Of a DNA stretch of 64,000 bases, positions 1 to 11,363 are shown piece after piece. A program made the translations under genes and the position numbers. Source of the stretch: Cavia porcellus (lineage: Eukaryota; Chordata; Mammalia; Rodentia; Caviidae); contig NW_026947507.1 of NCBI RefSeq assembly GCF_034190915.1, positions 14,766,501 to 14,830,500 on the forward strand, read 5' to 3'. The notes beneath the pieces were generated by a model. It did no database searches. It saw only the letters and a program-made list of their open reading frames with translations, and was not told the DNA's origin. How positions within the stretch are numbered: the first letter of the stretch is position 1; every line of letters starts with the position of its first letter.

Positions 1-169
1 AAGTTCTGGAATAGGGAGTGTCAGCAGCCTTTGTCCTTGGCTGCCTCAGCTGTGGTGCCATCTTGACTGCAGAGCGCTAGGAATATGAGCTTTTCCAACA
101 CAGAGGTCTCTGTTCAGCAACTTAACTCTGAACACCCTGGTCTTCTCTAACAGGTAAGGAGGGCAGAAG

Positions 170-515
170 ATGCTGACATGGTTTATGTTGGTGGCCCCCA
201 GGCCTCATGCCTTTGCATTATGCATTTGTAATTGGTTCATTGTCTAGCCTTTGGATTGGGGTGTGAGTGCTTCACCCGCCTAGGGGTGGAGACAGCATAC
301 ATTATAAATGACAGGAAGAAGGTGTGTTTCACTCTTTTGCCGATTTCTGCCTTGCTGTTTGCAACCACCATGAACTATGGCCCTGCCATGCCACCCTGCC
401 TTGGAGCCAACTGAATATGGATTGAAACCTCCCAAAACTGTAAGAAATAAAACTTTCTTTTCCCAATTTGGTACATTAAGTATTTTGTCTCGACAAGTAA
501 AAAGTAACTAAGACA
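170..515 (+). mobile_element. MaLR-like LTR, 3' part
   Basis: A moderately GC-rich block ends with the pattern of a mammalian apparent LTR-retrotransposon (MaLR) LTR: a CCTTGGAGCCAACTGA-type segment, a polyadenylation signal AATAAA at 446-451, then a U5-like end finishing TAACTAAGACA near 514. The end matches the LTR at 6745-7075 (GTGACTGAGACA). The left boundary is uncertain. No internal retroviral sequence follows, so it is probably a solo LTR. Assignment to the superfamily is from motif memory, not a search. Confidence 0.6.
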
Positions 516-626
516 CATGATTTTTACTTGCTAGTAGAGTAAAATGGAAAAAGGGAAACAGGACAGAATAATGAAAGAAAAGAATTGAGAAGGATAGCTG
601 GTTGTCTATTTTAAAATACCCAAGGA

Positions 627-745
627 TAGCTGGGCATGATGATACACTCCTATAATTCCAGCATTCTGAAGACTGACACAGGAGGATTGCAAAGTTCGAG
701 GCCAGCCTGGGTTACACAGTGAGACCTTGTCTCAGAAAACAATAG
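627..745 (+). mobile_element. B1-type SINE (7SL-derived)
   Basis: Starts AGCTGGGCATGATGATACA, continues through AATTCCAGCATTCTGAAG and AAAGTTCGAGGCCAGCCTGG, and ends GACCTTGTCTCAGAAAAC with a short A-rich tail. These are the landmarks of a rodent B1 monomer. Only one GGCCAGCCTGG block is present, so it lacks the internal duplication seen in the younger B1 copies at 9963 and 51779. This suggests an older, proto-B1 type copy. Confidence 0.9.
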
Positions 746-1399
746 AATAAAATACACAATGCTGTGTTGGAGGGACCTGAAAACACATGGCACAAAAAGT
801 TAGCTGGAACTTGGAAAGTTAAGTGCAAATGGGTTAGGTGAAGAGAATCAGAATAGGGTAGTACAGGACTCCAAATAGAAGCAAGCATGTTACTTGTTTT
901 TGGATCAAAAAATAAAACTATGTATCTTTTTGAATACAGTATTTGTTATTAGCCACATAAACCTACTTATTAAACTAGGAATTGAAATCTGATCTCATTA
1001 ATTTACTTAAGTAAAATCTGAGTCAGAGTAAAATTGACAACATAGTACCTTTGCCTTTTTTTTCAGTTTTTGTTTTATTTTTTACAAAATTCTCAGTTCC
1101 TAAAACAAAAGGTGCTATATAATAGTCACATATTTAAATAAGAGGGATAAGGCAACCTCTTTCCTCAATTAGTCCAGAAAGTTTATGTAGACTATCAAAT
1201 TACCTGACAATTATTTTGTGTCCTGAAGAATACTGTAAGCCTAAATAAAGTGGAACATTTTTGGCCATTTGTGGGCTGTGGGAAGGAAAACAAGAAGCCA
1301 GCCATGTCTGGAGCATGAGCTAGGAGATAAGAACCAAGGTCTGCCCCCCTCCTCCCAAGTGACTGGCTGATCGGGAGAAAACACAGGCTGAAATGATAA
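746..1399. other. No gene or recognised repeat
   Basis: AT-rich sequence between a B1 and the tandem-repeat element. I see no coding frame with gene-like properties, no RNA gene and no repeat I can name. Confidence 0.5.
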
Positions 1400-2047
1400 C
1401 AATTGAAGTAAAATACAACTTAATGCTTGCAGTCTCCTCGACTTTACAGGTCTAAGTCTGATCATCTATTTAGCGATAACAATATGCAACATAGTATCTA
1501 GGGAGATCTACTTCTAAAGGTGGTAGCCATTGTTAATTCCCTATTATCTTGCTTTAAAGTCCTGTATCATTTTCATTGTTTTGTTTTATTCTGTTTTGTC
1601 TTGATTTTATTATATCTGATAGCATGGGCAGTTATTTCAAAGATAACAAAATATATTATAGTAGGTATTTTGAATTTACTATTATTTTGAAGTTCTGTAT
1701 TTTGTTTGTTGTTTTGTTTTTATTGGTTCCATTCTGTTTGGTTTTGTTTGATTTTACTATGTCTGATGATATCAGCAGTTATTTTGAAGATAACAAGAGG
1801 CATTTTGGTAGCCATTGTTGATTTCCTATTATCTTGTTTTGAAATCCTGTATCATTTACACTGTTTTGTTTTGATTGGCTCTATTGTTTTATTTTGCTTA
1901 GTTTTCGCTTTAAAATTAAAAAAAATTAAAATAAAAAATAAAAACTCCAGAGAAAAGTAAAAAAATAAAATAAAAAGCAACATTTTTATAACGATTCCCT
2001 ACTATCCTCTAATGGCAGTGTGAAAAAACAAACAAACAAACAAAAAA
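1400..2047 (+). mobile_element. 5'-truncated HAL1-like 3' region (tandem ~145-bp units)
   Basis: Contains about 2.7 clear head-to-tail units of roughly 140-147 bp, beginning near 1522, 1660 and 1807. Each starts with a GGTAGCCATTGTTGATTT-like block, followed by CTATTATCTTG and a TGTTTTG-rich stretch. Weaker similarity extends left to about 1400. The units give way to an A-rich stretch (1912-1975) and then an (AAAC)n tail at about 2026-2047. The same units, the same A-rich interruption and the same tail type occur on the minus strand at 61268-62560, downstream of an L1 ORF1. I therefore read this as a 5'-truncated copy of that family. The A-rich end on the right supports plus-strand orientation. 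Two short frames here (1576-1821, 1706-1960) are low-complexity and are not called genes. Confidence 0.6.
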
Positions 2048-2049
2048 AC

Positions 2050-2790
2050 TTGAAATGGACTGTTTTAAAAATTACATAAAATATATTTTTAACCAGAATA
2101 CTACCTTTCCTACAAATGAATTACTATTAGAAATGTATGTACACACATGATATATAACACTAGTTTTATGTATCTTTTTTTAAAGAAAATAAAACCAAAC
2201 AAAATAAAATAATAAAGTCAATCAAAGTTCCACGTATCCCACCTTTTAAATTTTTGTTGGCAAAAGATGAGATTCATAAATGTCTTTTGTTTTCAAAAAT
2301 GAGGAAAGAGATACCTACAGGGTCTTTGGTAACCCACCTAAGGCTAGAAATTACTACAGGTAGAATGTAAATCTCCTTGTGCTTCTCACTTCACTGATAA
2401 AATTAACATACACCAACTATGAGGAAGTAAAACTAAGTTTCTCAATACACATACAACCGTCAGAAGTGACCCCACCAGATGCAACAGAATAATTCCAAAA
2501 ACTCCTGTTACAGAACATTTCCTAGTTCTCTCCCTCTTTTTGAGTTTACTCAAACAAACAATGTTTTGTTATTTAAATCAATGGTTATAGTAGCTAACTT
2601 TTGTGTGACTACTGCTTCTCTTGTTGTGCTATATGTTGAGACGCTTTTCTTTCTTTCTTCCATCCATCCATTCATTCATCCATCAATACTAGTGTGTTTG
2701 TTCCTTGAACTAGGAACATAACAGGTCAGTCACAAGTTAGATTCATTCAAGACTCCTTTATTATGTCAGAGACTTGATATTTGATACAAT
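2050..2790. other. No gene; simple CATC-rich patch
   Basis: AT-rich DNA without a recognised element, apart from a short imperfect (CATC)n patch near 2660-2685. Confidence 0.45.
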
Positions 2791-2932
2791 TTCTTTTCTT
2801 TTTCTTTTTTTTTTTTTTTTTCTTCAGTCTTTTGAGAGTGTCTCACCATGTATTTAAGGCTGGCCTTGACTTTACTATGTAGTCCAGGCTGGCCTCGAAT
2901 TCCCAGCAATCCTGCGATTACAGGAATGCTTG
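2791..2932 (-). mobile_element. B1-type SINE with internal duplication
   Basis: Reverse-strand B1. Read plus, it begins with a long T-run (the A-tail), then GAGTGTCTCACCATG, two tandem AGGCTGGCC blocks (near 2858 and 2886), and CCTGCGATTACAGGAATGCT at the B1 5' end. The two blocks reflect the internal duplication of rodent B1. Confidence 0.85.
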
Positions 2933-2984
2933 ACTAAGTTGGGCTATGGTATAGTTTCTAAAGTTAGAATTCTTGGGATGAAAT

Positions 2985-3125
2985 TCTTTCAGATTCTTAT
3001 TGGCTATATGACCTTAGATGAATTACATAAACCTCTTCAGGCTTTGTCTTCTTTATATCTTCTAGACAGAGTTGTTATGAGGATTAAACAGCTTAATGCA
3101 TATAAAAAGTTAATAATTTCACTTG
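2985..3125 (+). repeat. MIR fragment
   Basis: Matches the MIR layout: CTATATGACCTTAGATGAATTACATAA (short parts of it), then CCTCTTCAGGCTTTG, and GTTATGAGGATTAAACAG near 3072, followed by a TTAATGCATATAAA segment. This is the usual order tRNA-linked part, core, 3' end. Divergence is high, as expected for this ancient family. Confidence 0.6.
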
Positions 3126-3539
3126 TAGTAAAATAGTTTCATTGATAAATGTACAACTCTATTAACATTAAATAAAAATATAAATAAATTTTCTAGTAAA
3201 TTTTAACTTGTAACACTGTGCTTGTAGGAAAGTGAGGAATACTAACATTAGGCCAAAACCCATGAGAAACAAGAATATGAACTGAACTTCATCATTTTAA
3301 GGGTACAAAGGACTCAGAATAAAGACAGAGCTTACAACTAGTCTCTTATAAAGCAGAACGTTTTTATAGCTTTTAGAATAAAATCTCAAACTGGTAACTC
3401 ATGTGGCAGCTGGCACATGATACTGCTTAATACAGTCCTCTAACCTTAACCTGCCACTTTAAGTCACGTTAGACATTCCTCAGTGTTGCAACAACATCAT
3501 GCATTTTGGAATCCAAAGCAGAGATTAAGAATTTGGACT

Positions 3540-3725
3540 GTTAAATTGGGGTTCCTTATTAGGTACCATTTCACTTATCAATTCTTGAAATAGAACAAGT
3601 TATTTAAAATTTACTGGTTTTCAGTTTCTGCACCTGCAAAATGGAATTAGGAATGGAATTTGCCTCACTGACACTGTGAAAATGTTTAAAACTGGGCCAG
3701 GTACACAATGCCTAGAGATATAGCA
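3540..3725 (+). repeat. MIR-like fragment
   Basis: Contains GAACAAGTTATTTAAAATTT, TTTCAGTTTCTGCACCTGC and AAAATGGAATTAGG in MIR order, ending near GGCCAGGTACACAATGCC. Diverged but collinear with MIR. Confidence 0.5.
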
Positions 3726-3899
3726 AATCAAGAAACCAAGCAACCTGTCCTCACAGATACTTCAACTTAACATGGCCAAAACAAAATTTTTAACTTTCCC
3801 TCAAACTCAATCCAATCCACACCTTTTGCATCCCAGGAAACTTCCATAATTATATTCCCAGAACTTAGATGTGTGTGACACACAGAAGGCACGCAATTA

Positions 3900-4017
3900 T
3901 TGTTTTGTGTTGTGAGACAGGGTCATGCTATTGTAGCCCAGGCTGGCCTTGAACTTAAGGCAATCCTCCTGTCATAGCCTCCCGAGCACTGGGATTATAG
4001 GTGTGCGCCAGCATGCT
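3900..4017 (-). mobile_element. B1-type SINE
   Basis: Plus-strand reading TTGTGAGACAGGGTCATGC, GCCCAGGCTGGCCTTGAAC, AGCACTGGGATTATAGGTG is the reverse complement of B1. A single CAGGCTGGCC block means there is no internal duplication. The 5' end of the element lies at the right, near GCGCCAGCATGC. Confidence 0.9.
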
Positions 4018-5110
4018 GTTAATATTTCTTTAATGAATGAGTAAGATACTTAGTGAAATGTTGGGCTTATAGAGAAATGTTATATGAAGATGTAGTATCA
4101 TTTGAATGATACTGGCTGTTGATGATCACCAGCTTGGTTTACATGCCCAATATCTTCCTCTCTACCTCTTGTGAGCAACACTTGAAAGTGTTCAGTTCAG
4201 AGTAATTTTTAAACAAACTAAAATATTCCATGGACCACATTGTGCTACATTATTACTCTCTTTCTTGTCCACAAACTTCTCAAAAGAGCCACCTGTTTTC
4301 ACTACTTCCATTTGCTCACCTGCCACTTATACCCTAATTTATCCCAATTGGTCTATCCCTCCAGGCAAATCACTGTTAAGATTACCAGTGGTCTTCATGT
4401 AAATAAACCCAGAAGACATGTATTTGTCATCTTTCTTAGTATCTAGATAGCTATCCCCCTGATTATGTCCTTCTTGAAATGCTCTTTATCTTGTCTTGTG
4501 TAACATGCTACTTTAATGAGTTTCATTGTTCTAGTTGTAACTTCTCATTCTATTTGTAGGTTCTTGCTCCTTTACCTAGCCAAAAAATAAAGAATCATTT
4601 AGGGTTCTTTTCTCACTGTGCTTTTTGGTTAAGTACATCATCTACACACCTTCAATTATCACCTACATAATGATCACTTTAAAATCTACATCTATAACTC
4701 TGACATTTCCCTTGAGCTACTCAGCCACATATTTAGTCAGTTAATTTTTATCTACTTGGATGATGCAAGTGTCTCAAAATCAGTATGTTCAAAACAAACT
4801 CATGACTAAAGCTTTAGCCCCAAAATCTTTTTCTTTTTTGTATATCCCATTTCAGAAAATGGCACTATTATCTATCCTTTCATGCAAATTATACATGTAG
4901 GTGTCATTTTGGAAACCTTTTCCCTCAATATTATATTCAATCTATATTGTTATCTTCTTATAAATGTCTTTCAACACTCACCTATTTCTATCTTCAACTT
5001 CACTACCGCTTTCTTGCAGAATCAGACATGCTATATACTATAATCAAAGCAGTAATTTCAAATTACTACATCATATCCTATTAGTCGCTTTCTCATTACT
5101 GAAGCTCAAT
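4018..5110. other. No gene or recognised repeat
   Basis: AT-rich sequence. Frames at 4240-4446 and 4964-5188 are short, lack conserved motifs and are not supported. Confidence 0.4.
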
Positions 5111-5111
5111 T

Positions 5112-5410
5112 TTAAAAGACCCGACACCCACAACTTAAAGGAAGAGAGATTTATTTTGGCCGAGTTTGTAAAGATTATCAGTCCATAGTTGGCTGGCTCC
5201 AAGGCAAGATGGCATGGCACAGGGCATGACAGAGAAGATGATGTCCAAGGGCAGGAAGCAGTGAAGGCAGTAGGGAGGGAGGGCGATACACCTGTCAGAT
5301 CACTCCCCCAGGAAGCCGCCTCCTCCATCCAGGTTCTAATCACATCCTAAAAGCACCCCTTTGAGTGCCTGAGGCTTGAGGGGACCTGTGCATACAAAGG
5401 ACAGCATTCT
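5112..5410 (-). mobile_element. MaLR-like LTR fragment (antisense)
   Basis: The segment GAGAGATTTATTTTGGCC, followed by a CAGTCCATAGTTGGCTGG part, CAAGATGGCATGGCACAG, GCCGCCTCCTCCATCCAGG and GAGGGGACCTGTGCATAC, resembles an antisense MaLR-type LTR. It is similar in organisation to the one at 21277-21830 (TTTATTAGCTCACAG, GGAGACATGTAGACAC). It is more GC-rich than its surroundings. The family name is inferred from memory. Confidence 0.5.
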
Positions 5411-5629
5411 TCTATCCCTCAGCAATCTTTATTGATTTTTGGCTGGACAGTGAAATCCTTAAATACAACTTACCTTTTTATTTTGTTCCTTTGTTATCTG
5501 TGTCATGGCATCAATTATCTTCAAATTCCTCAAGTGTGTCTTCCTTTTACCACTTTCCATGTGCTCACCCCCATTCCATGTGCTATGATTTCTTTTTCTC
5601 CTCTTCCTCTGTCCTTAGTTATTTTCTAA

Positions 5630-5860
5630 TCATCCTCCAAATCTCAGTTTAAGAAACAGTCCCTTGAGTGAACCCCATATCAGTGGTGACCACATGTTTA
5701 TTTGTGTGATCATTTCATTAATGTGCCTTGTTTGATTATAAACTCCCTGAGGTATCAGATCTTGTTTGGCAGACTTGATTTTGTATTCTCAGCACTTAGC
5801 AAAATGCCTTGTGCCTCTAGGCACTCTATAAATAATTTTTAATGAAATTGTTTCATCAAA
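5630..5860 (+). repeat. L2 LINE 3' end
   Basis: Collinear with the L2 3' end: CATCCTCCAAATCTCAGTTT, then AACTCCCTGAGGTATCAGAT, TATTCTCAGCACTTAGCA, AATGCCTTGTGCC, and AGGCACTCTATAAATAATTT. The non-coding L2 3' tail is one of the easiest ancient repeats to recognise. Confidence 0.75.
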
Positions 5861-6744
5861 CTTTTCCTTGGCCTACATTTGGCAAAATAGTCATTTTTCT
5901 GTTTACTGCAGTCTATGCATCCACCTGACTGAAATGTGAATTTAAATACTATCTAAAAGTGTATATTGACCAATTAACTTCTATATTTAAACATTCAAGC
6001 ACCAGGCATTACCAGCATTTTTACTCCTGCTCAAAAATACAGACAAAAGTACATAGAAAGTACTTAAGAAGTCCCACTTAATGAAAAACAAATCAGTGAG
6101 ATTATAAATAATACACTCTCCCAAGAATAATCAGTGAACAGCAAGATGAGTTCACTTTCTCCATGGACAAACAAATATGCATTAGTTTGCACTTGCACAC
6201 AGTCTCAGAACTGTGTTCTGGGAAGCTTTAGAAGTTTATCGAAGTATGCAACATTAATTACATAGACAGACACACAAATTTATCTACAGACAAAATTAAG
6301 TATCTAGTCATAGCTATGCAATTAAAACCATGGAAAATGTAACTTTTGGGGTCAATGAGATCACATGGAGATGGTGTCACAGAAAAGTTTCGAACAAAGA
6401 CAAACATATGACAATAACAATCTCTTCCATGATGAGAAGAAACAAGGATATTCTACCTGAAAGTGCAAAACATCTGCAAGTACAGAGTCAAAGAAAAAAC
6501 AGAGAAGGCAAATTGCTCAAGTCAGAAACGGTAAACAGTTGGCTAAATTTGAGAATTTGGTTTAGGGAGTAATGGAGCATGAAACAGAAAGATAAAGTAG
6601 CTGTTGTAAAGAACAGGTAAGACCTCAAAGAACATCATTAGAAGACTGAATGATAGAAAAGAGATACTATAGTAAAAGACAGCAAGGATATTTATAGAGT
6701 GAGAATATATCCAGGTTTATATCTAGATGCCCTCCCAAAACCTT
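5861..6744. other. No gene or recognised repeat
   Basis: AT-rich unique-looking DNA. The 80-codon frame at 6330-6572 has no recognisable domain. Confidence 0.4.
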
Positions 6745-7075
6745 ATATATGTGGGGCTTTAGGGGGACACTGTACTCATTAGTGTCTTATGCTGTTGTTG
6801 GTAGGCAGAGCCTGGTTGGAGATGGGTCACTGGGGGTATGAACTGAAAGGATATATCCCCTCCCCGTTCTACCTTCCATACTCTCTTCTCTGTGTTTCCT
6901 GTCTGCGATCCCATGAGCAACTATTCTCTACCAAACCCCTGCGCTATGCTGTCCTGCCTTGGATTCACCTGATTATGGACTAAAACTGCCACAAACTGTG
7001 AGCCAAAATAAACCTTTTCTTAAATTTTGAATATCAAGTAGTTTGTTCTAGTGATGAGGAAAGTGACTGAGACAT
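6745..7075 (+). mobile_element. MaLR-like LTR
   Basis: Sequence from about 6745 runs through CTGGTTGGAGATGGGTCACT and GTCCTGCCTTGGATTCACC to TGATTATGGACTAAAACTG. It then has GTGAGCCAAAATAAACC (AATAAA at about 7005) and ends AGTGATGAGGAAAGTGACTG just before AGACATC. The GCCTTGGA and GATTATGGACT blocks are shared with the short retroposed LTR end at 33829, and the GCCTTGGA block also with the LTR at 170-515. Confidence 0.65.
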
Positions 7076-7079
7076 CTAG

Positions 7080-8455
7080 CAATTACAGATTTTGGTTCCT
7101 GATGAACTAACTGAATAAGCTAGTTTTTTGCATACTAATTGAAGAATTCACCACTGACTTATGTTAACTAACACACTGACTTATGCACGAGTTCCACAGA
7201 ATGCTAAGAGAAGACACCCTCCTCTAAAAAAAGGTGAACCAGGAAAAGGTCTAGAAACTGGACAGGATAGTCTTAAGGAAATGGCATATATGTGTCAGAA
7301 TGTGCTAACACTTTATCCATATTAAACTTTATTATACTTTCCTATAATCTTTACTTCTTTCTCACTGAAACATATACATCTACTTACGTTTTTAATTCAT
7401 CTTGATATTCCTTTAAAGTACCTACCATTTAAGTATCTTTGCCAACTGTCAGGCTTTTAGTAAACAGTCACTGACTACATAAAAAGCAAACAAATAAGGT
7501 GGAAAATAGGTCTCTTGTCATGCAGTAAAAATATTTAAAATATTCCATCTGACAAACAAAATATTTGGTAGTTACATGCATTAAGCCTAAACTTTCTGAT
7601 ACTATACCAACAGTTGAAACTTTCAAGCAAACTAGATAGTGATATCACAGAAATTTTCACCAAGGGCTATTAGAAATAAGCTCCACACTAAGAAATAAAG
7701 CCTAAAATAACAAAATATTGATGTGTGCACTGCATGCTTCTAAGTCATCAAAGCAGGAAAACATGGGAACCAGGCCTAAACACTAGCAGCAGTTACTTCT
7801 TTTTTTTTTCTTTTTCTTCTTTCCCCCCCCCCCAGCAAATCAATGTTTCTCCAAGGCAAGAAGAAAAAAAAGGTGTACTTTTTTGGGGCAACCAAGACTT
7901 ATCCTCTGACCCACTTGTGAGTTGTCATCAGCCAAGAAATCTCACAAAGTTTCGAACTGGAATTTCATTGAAACTAAAAAGCGTGGCAGGCAAATTGGCA
8001 GCTATTTTGTTCAGATGGCCAGTAGAGGCATTAGTTGTGACATTTCTATTCAATAGTCTTGCACCCTTATTATTAGAAAAATGCTACTCCAATAGAAGAA
8101 AGACTTGAGAAGCTATTTGGATGTTAATTTCATAAGAATGGCTTACAAACCTCAACCAATTTTCCCCTGGACAGTGGCAGCTGACCACTGGGTGCCCCAA
8201 CATAATTGTAAGTTGTAAACTTGATCTACATAGAAGGCTTGCTGTAAACAGAAATAAAACATACTATAGTAGTAGCAGTAATAATAACAATAGAAAAACA
8301 ATATAGTTAACTTGTGCAAATCTAATGTAAATTAAAATACATATTTATTTGTGGCATTATCTCAGTTTCCATTTGTAGTTTCTAAATAAATTCTTCACTG
8401 TTGTGAGACCAACATGCTATTTTATTGTTTCAAAGAAAAAAAAAGGACAATAATT
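7080..8455. other. No gene; polypyrimidine tract at 7797-7835
   Basis: AT-rich. A strong T/C tract ends CCCCCCCCCCCCAG at about 7835 and looks like a splice acceptor, and a 127-codon frame (7725-8108) runs through it. I see no good downstream donor or conserved protein motif, so no exon is called. Confidence 0.4.
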
Positions 8456-8633
8456 GCCAGGCTCGGTGTCATACGCCTGTAATACCAACTCTCTGGGAAA
8501 CTAACGCTAGAATGGGCAATTCAGTGACTTAGACTGTCTCAGAAAATAAAGGGTGAGTGGGTACTGGGATGCTAAGGCTCTGAGTTCAATCTCCAGTACT
8601 GCAACACAATACAAAACCAACCAACCAAACAAA
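8456..8633 (+). mobile_element. B1-ID composite SINE (diverged)
   Basis: The left part GCCAGGCTCGGTGTCATACG, then CTGTAATACCAACTCTCTGGG to GACTGTCTCAGAAAATAAA, is a degenerate B1. It is followed without a break by GTGAGTGGGTACTGGGATGC and GAGTTCAATCTCCAGTACTGC, an ID-type tRNA-derived right half with a B-box-like GTTCAATCTCC. The tail is ACCAACCAACCAAAC. It is a 7SL-tRNA dimer like the copies at 45369, 47088 and 59092. Confidence 0.7.
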
Positions 8634-8644
8634 AACGGGTGGGA

Positions 8645-8760
8645 GGGGAGGATAATGACAACAATAATAAATACTTATACAGAGGCTATGGTGTGTCAGT
8701 CATTATTCCAAAAATTTCACATGTATTAAGGTATCTTTACTGAATTTTTATATTAGATCT
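8645..8760 (-). repeat. MIR fragment
   Basis: AATAATAAATACTTATACAG, GGTGTGTCAGTCATTATTCC and TTCACATGTATTAAGG match the antisense MIR end (low-similarity form of the ...TTTATTGAGC, TGTGCCAGGCACT, TTTACATGTATT order). Confidence 0.5.
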
Positions 8761-9962
8761 AAAAGAAAGACACTATTACTAACATATAATAATATGTAAC
8801 ATAATACATTCATTACAGATTGTCATTATAATAACCATACTTTATTAACAATATAAAGATTTGTAAGTGAAAATTTTGGACTATATATTTGAAGAATGCT
8901 TGCTAAAACAATAAAGTAACAACAATAAAAAGCAGTCCCTTGAGAAATACATGAAGTAAGACTATTCTCTGCCTAAATCCTACCTGAAGAAGTACTCAAC
9001 TTTTACAGTAGTCTATGAGAACAGTAAAACAATCACAATTGTTTTTATAAATAGAAATACAAACAAAAATTTTAGGACAGATAATGAAAATTCACCAAAA
9101 TATGTACATGAGGGATAGAGTTTGAAAATAAATGCCTAGTCCCACTAAGGATTTGTTTGCCACAGGAAAGGTTAAAAACTCTTCTACTTGAAATTTTTAT
9201 AGGATTTGCTGAACAGGGTATTAATCTAAGGCAAATTCAGCTCCACTGTTGCCACCCTCTTGTACTCGACATTATCTTTCCAAACACATAAAGTTGAAGT
9301 TTTGCATTAAATTTATTCAAGGATGAGGAACAAAATTACCATGCCAGAGCAATCTGAACTGTTAACGTATCAATGAAATTGCTATAAAATAAAAATCCAT
9401 CAAATTTGAGAGTGCTTGAACAAGGAAATAACGTAGTTATCCCAGAGGCTCCATGGACTATGAAGAAAAAAATACTCATTTTGTGATGTGGTCGATCTCT
9501 ACAAATATACTATTGTGAAATCAGTGATTATTTCCATTTTCATTTGTAAGTCACTAGATTACAATTAGAAAACAATTTGGTCTCACATTCCAATGCAGTA
9601 TTTCTAAATTATTCCTCCAGTAGTACCTTCTCTTATGCACGGTAAAATCAACTTTTATATAATGCTCTGTACCTAAAGTAACAATATGATTTATTGTCAA
9701 ATGAAAAATTTTAAGAGTGAAAGATATCATTAGTAATTCTACTGATGCTCTACAATGTCAAAAAGCAGTATTCAGTGATAGGCACCACGCATGCATGCTA
9801 TGTCTTCAAGATGCTTATACACCACTTTTCTCCAGTGTCTAATACTTATGCTGAGTTTTTACTGGCCCGACTCTGTCTTCTACATTTAGAACCCATTCGG
9901 AATACTGTTCTTATTCAGGGAAATGAGATTTGCATTAAATCCTCAATCACTTACTGTTCAGC
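8761..9962. other. No gene or recognised repeat
   Basis: AT-rich, no element or coding signal I can support. It ends with the left TSD of the B1 at 9963. Confidence 0.4.
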
Positions 9963-10110
9963 TTTTTTGTCTTTTTGAGACAGGGTCTCTCTATGCAGTT
10001 CAGGCTGTCCTTGAGCTCACTTTGTAGCCTAGGCTGGTCTCGAACTTACAATGATCCTCCTACCTCAGTCTTTGAAGTGCTGGGATTACAGTGTGAGCCA
10101 CCAGGCCCAG
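9963..10110 (-). mobile_element. B1 SINE with duplication and TSDs
   Basis: Full-length reverse-strand B1. Its A-tail is on the left (TTTTTTGTCTTTTTGAGACAG) and its 5' end is GCCACCAGGCCCAG on the right. Two tandem blocks, CAGGCTGTCCTTGAGCTCA and TAGGCTGGTCTCGAACTTA, show the internal duplication. The flanking 13-bp TSDs at 9950-9962 (CTTACTGTTCAGC) and 10111-10123 (CTTACTGTGCAGC) differ at one base. This indicates L1-mediated insertion of intermediate age. The tail reads AAAAAGACAAAAAA, the motif shared with the ID elements here. Confidence 0.95.
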
Positions 10111-10123
10111 CTTACTGTGCAGC

Positions 10124-11363
10124 CCTTTCAGCAAATTATTTAATCTTTTGGTCACTGTGCTCTGGAATTCTATAGAACTGAATTCTATCTCTACCACTTA
10201 TATTATCTGATCTGTGGCTTATCAGCATTTCTAAATAAAAAGATTCTTCATCTATAAAAGAAAAGAAAGAATAATATCTGCTACATGGGTTTGAGAGAAG
10301 AATGTGTAAGACAATAAATCCTAGCAACCATAAATTCACTGTCAATTGAGAAATATGATTTTTTTAAACTTTCTTTTAAAAATTCAGCAAATTTAAACCA
10401 TATCGTATCTTTGATGAGATGGCTCACTTCTTATCCAGATTGGCTTTATTCCTTGTACAAAGCATCAGCAACAATAAACTACTGTAGCCCTTAAGCTCTT
10501 GTCCTTTTTCCTAACTTTGTGCCTTTGTACTGTTCTGTTTATTAGAAATGACAGTTTTCTTTAGATAATTCTTACTTATACTGTACGATTCAGCTCAGCT
10601 TCCTTTCCAGGAGGTAAACATCACTGATGCCTTCCAAACTGGGTTAGGACTCCATTTCTGACCTCCCTAAGTAGCAGGGCATATTTCTTTCTGCTACTGT
10701 ATTTCTACAGATGCAATGGTATTATACTATGATGTCATCAACAGTCATCTCCCCAACTCTTTTTCAAGTTCTTTGGGTTTTTTATTTAGTGTTTCAGAGT
10801 AGAGAGCATATAGTTCTCTAAGTAAGCAGCTACTGAACCAGTCACAACTAGCTTTCTAACATTCAAAGCACTTAACATAATGTTACACATAACAGCATAG
10901 TGACAGGACAGTAAACATTTAAAGTGGCTCACAGATTACCAGATAACAATGTCTCAATGAAAAGACAACCTCTTATATTACAAAAACTAGTACTGGAGAA
11001 GTCAATTATTCTTTCCAACTGAGGGTAATGTTTTCCCAAGCTACCTGGAAAAATATTTGAACTAGAGATGTAATTTTAAGAATTTATGAATAGGGAAGAC
11101 CATTATTCAAAAGAAAGTAAAGGTTACTCTTGAATAATTAAAAGCTGTATTAGAAATAGCAGTAAAGGCACACCCATAGGAAGACTGATAATGTGTAGAG
11201 TATAAAAAGCTAGGATTCCTGCCCACCTGAAAGTTTACCTGCTACCATACCATGAAACATACTTCTTTTCAGTGATCAGGCACTTAGGGAAGCATAACAA
11301 TGACTCCTTCGTACTCAGATCATAATCAGGGAATCATTTTACCCTCAAAAAATAATGACCTGA
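10124..11363. other. No gene; possible weak MIR at 10130-10330
   Basis: TTAATCTTTTGGTCACTG, TTCTTCATCTATAAAAG and neighbours are faintly MIR-like. Nothing else is recognisable. Confidence 0.3.

Noticed and set aside
1576..1960. Membrane-protein-like frames rich in Phe and Leu
   Set aside because: They arise from T-rich tandem units. The frame is not kept through the third unit, so coding is unproven.
7725..8108. 127-codon coding region
   Set aside because: Runs through a T/C low-complexity tract, has no domain, no similar frame elsewhere and no splice partners.
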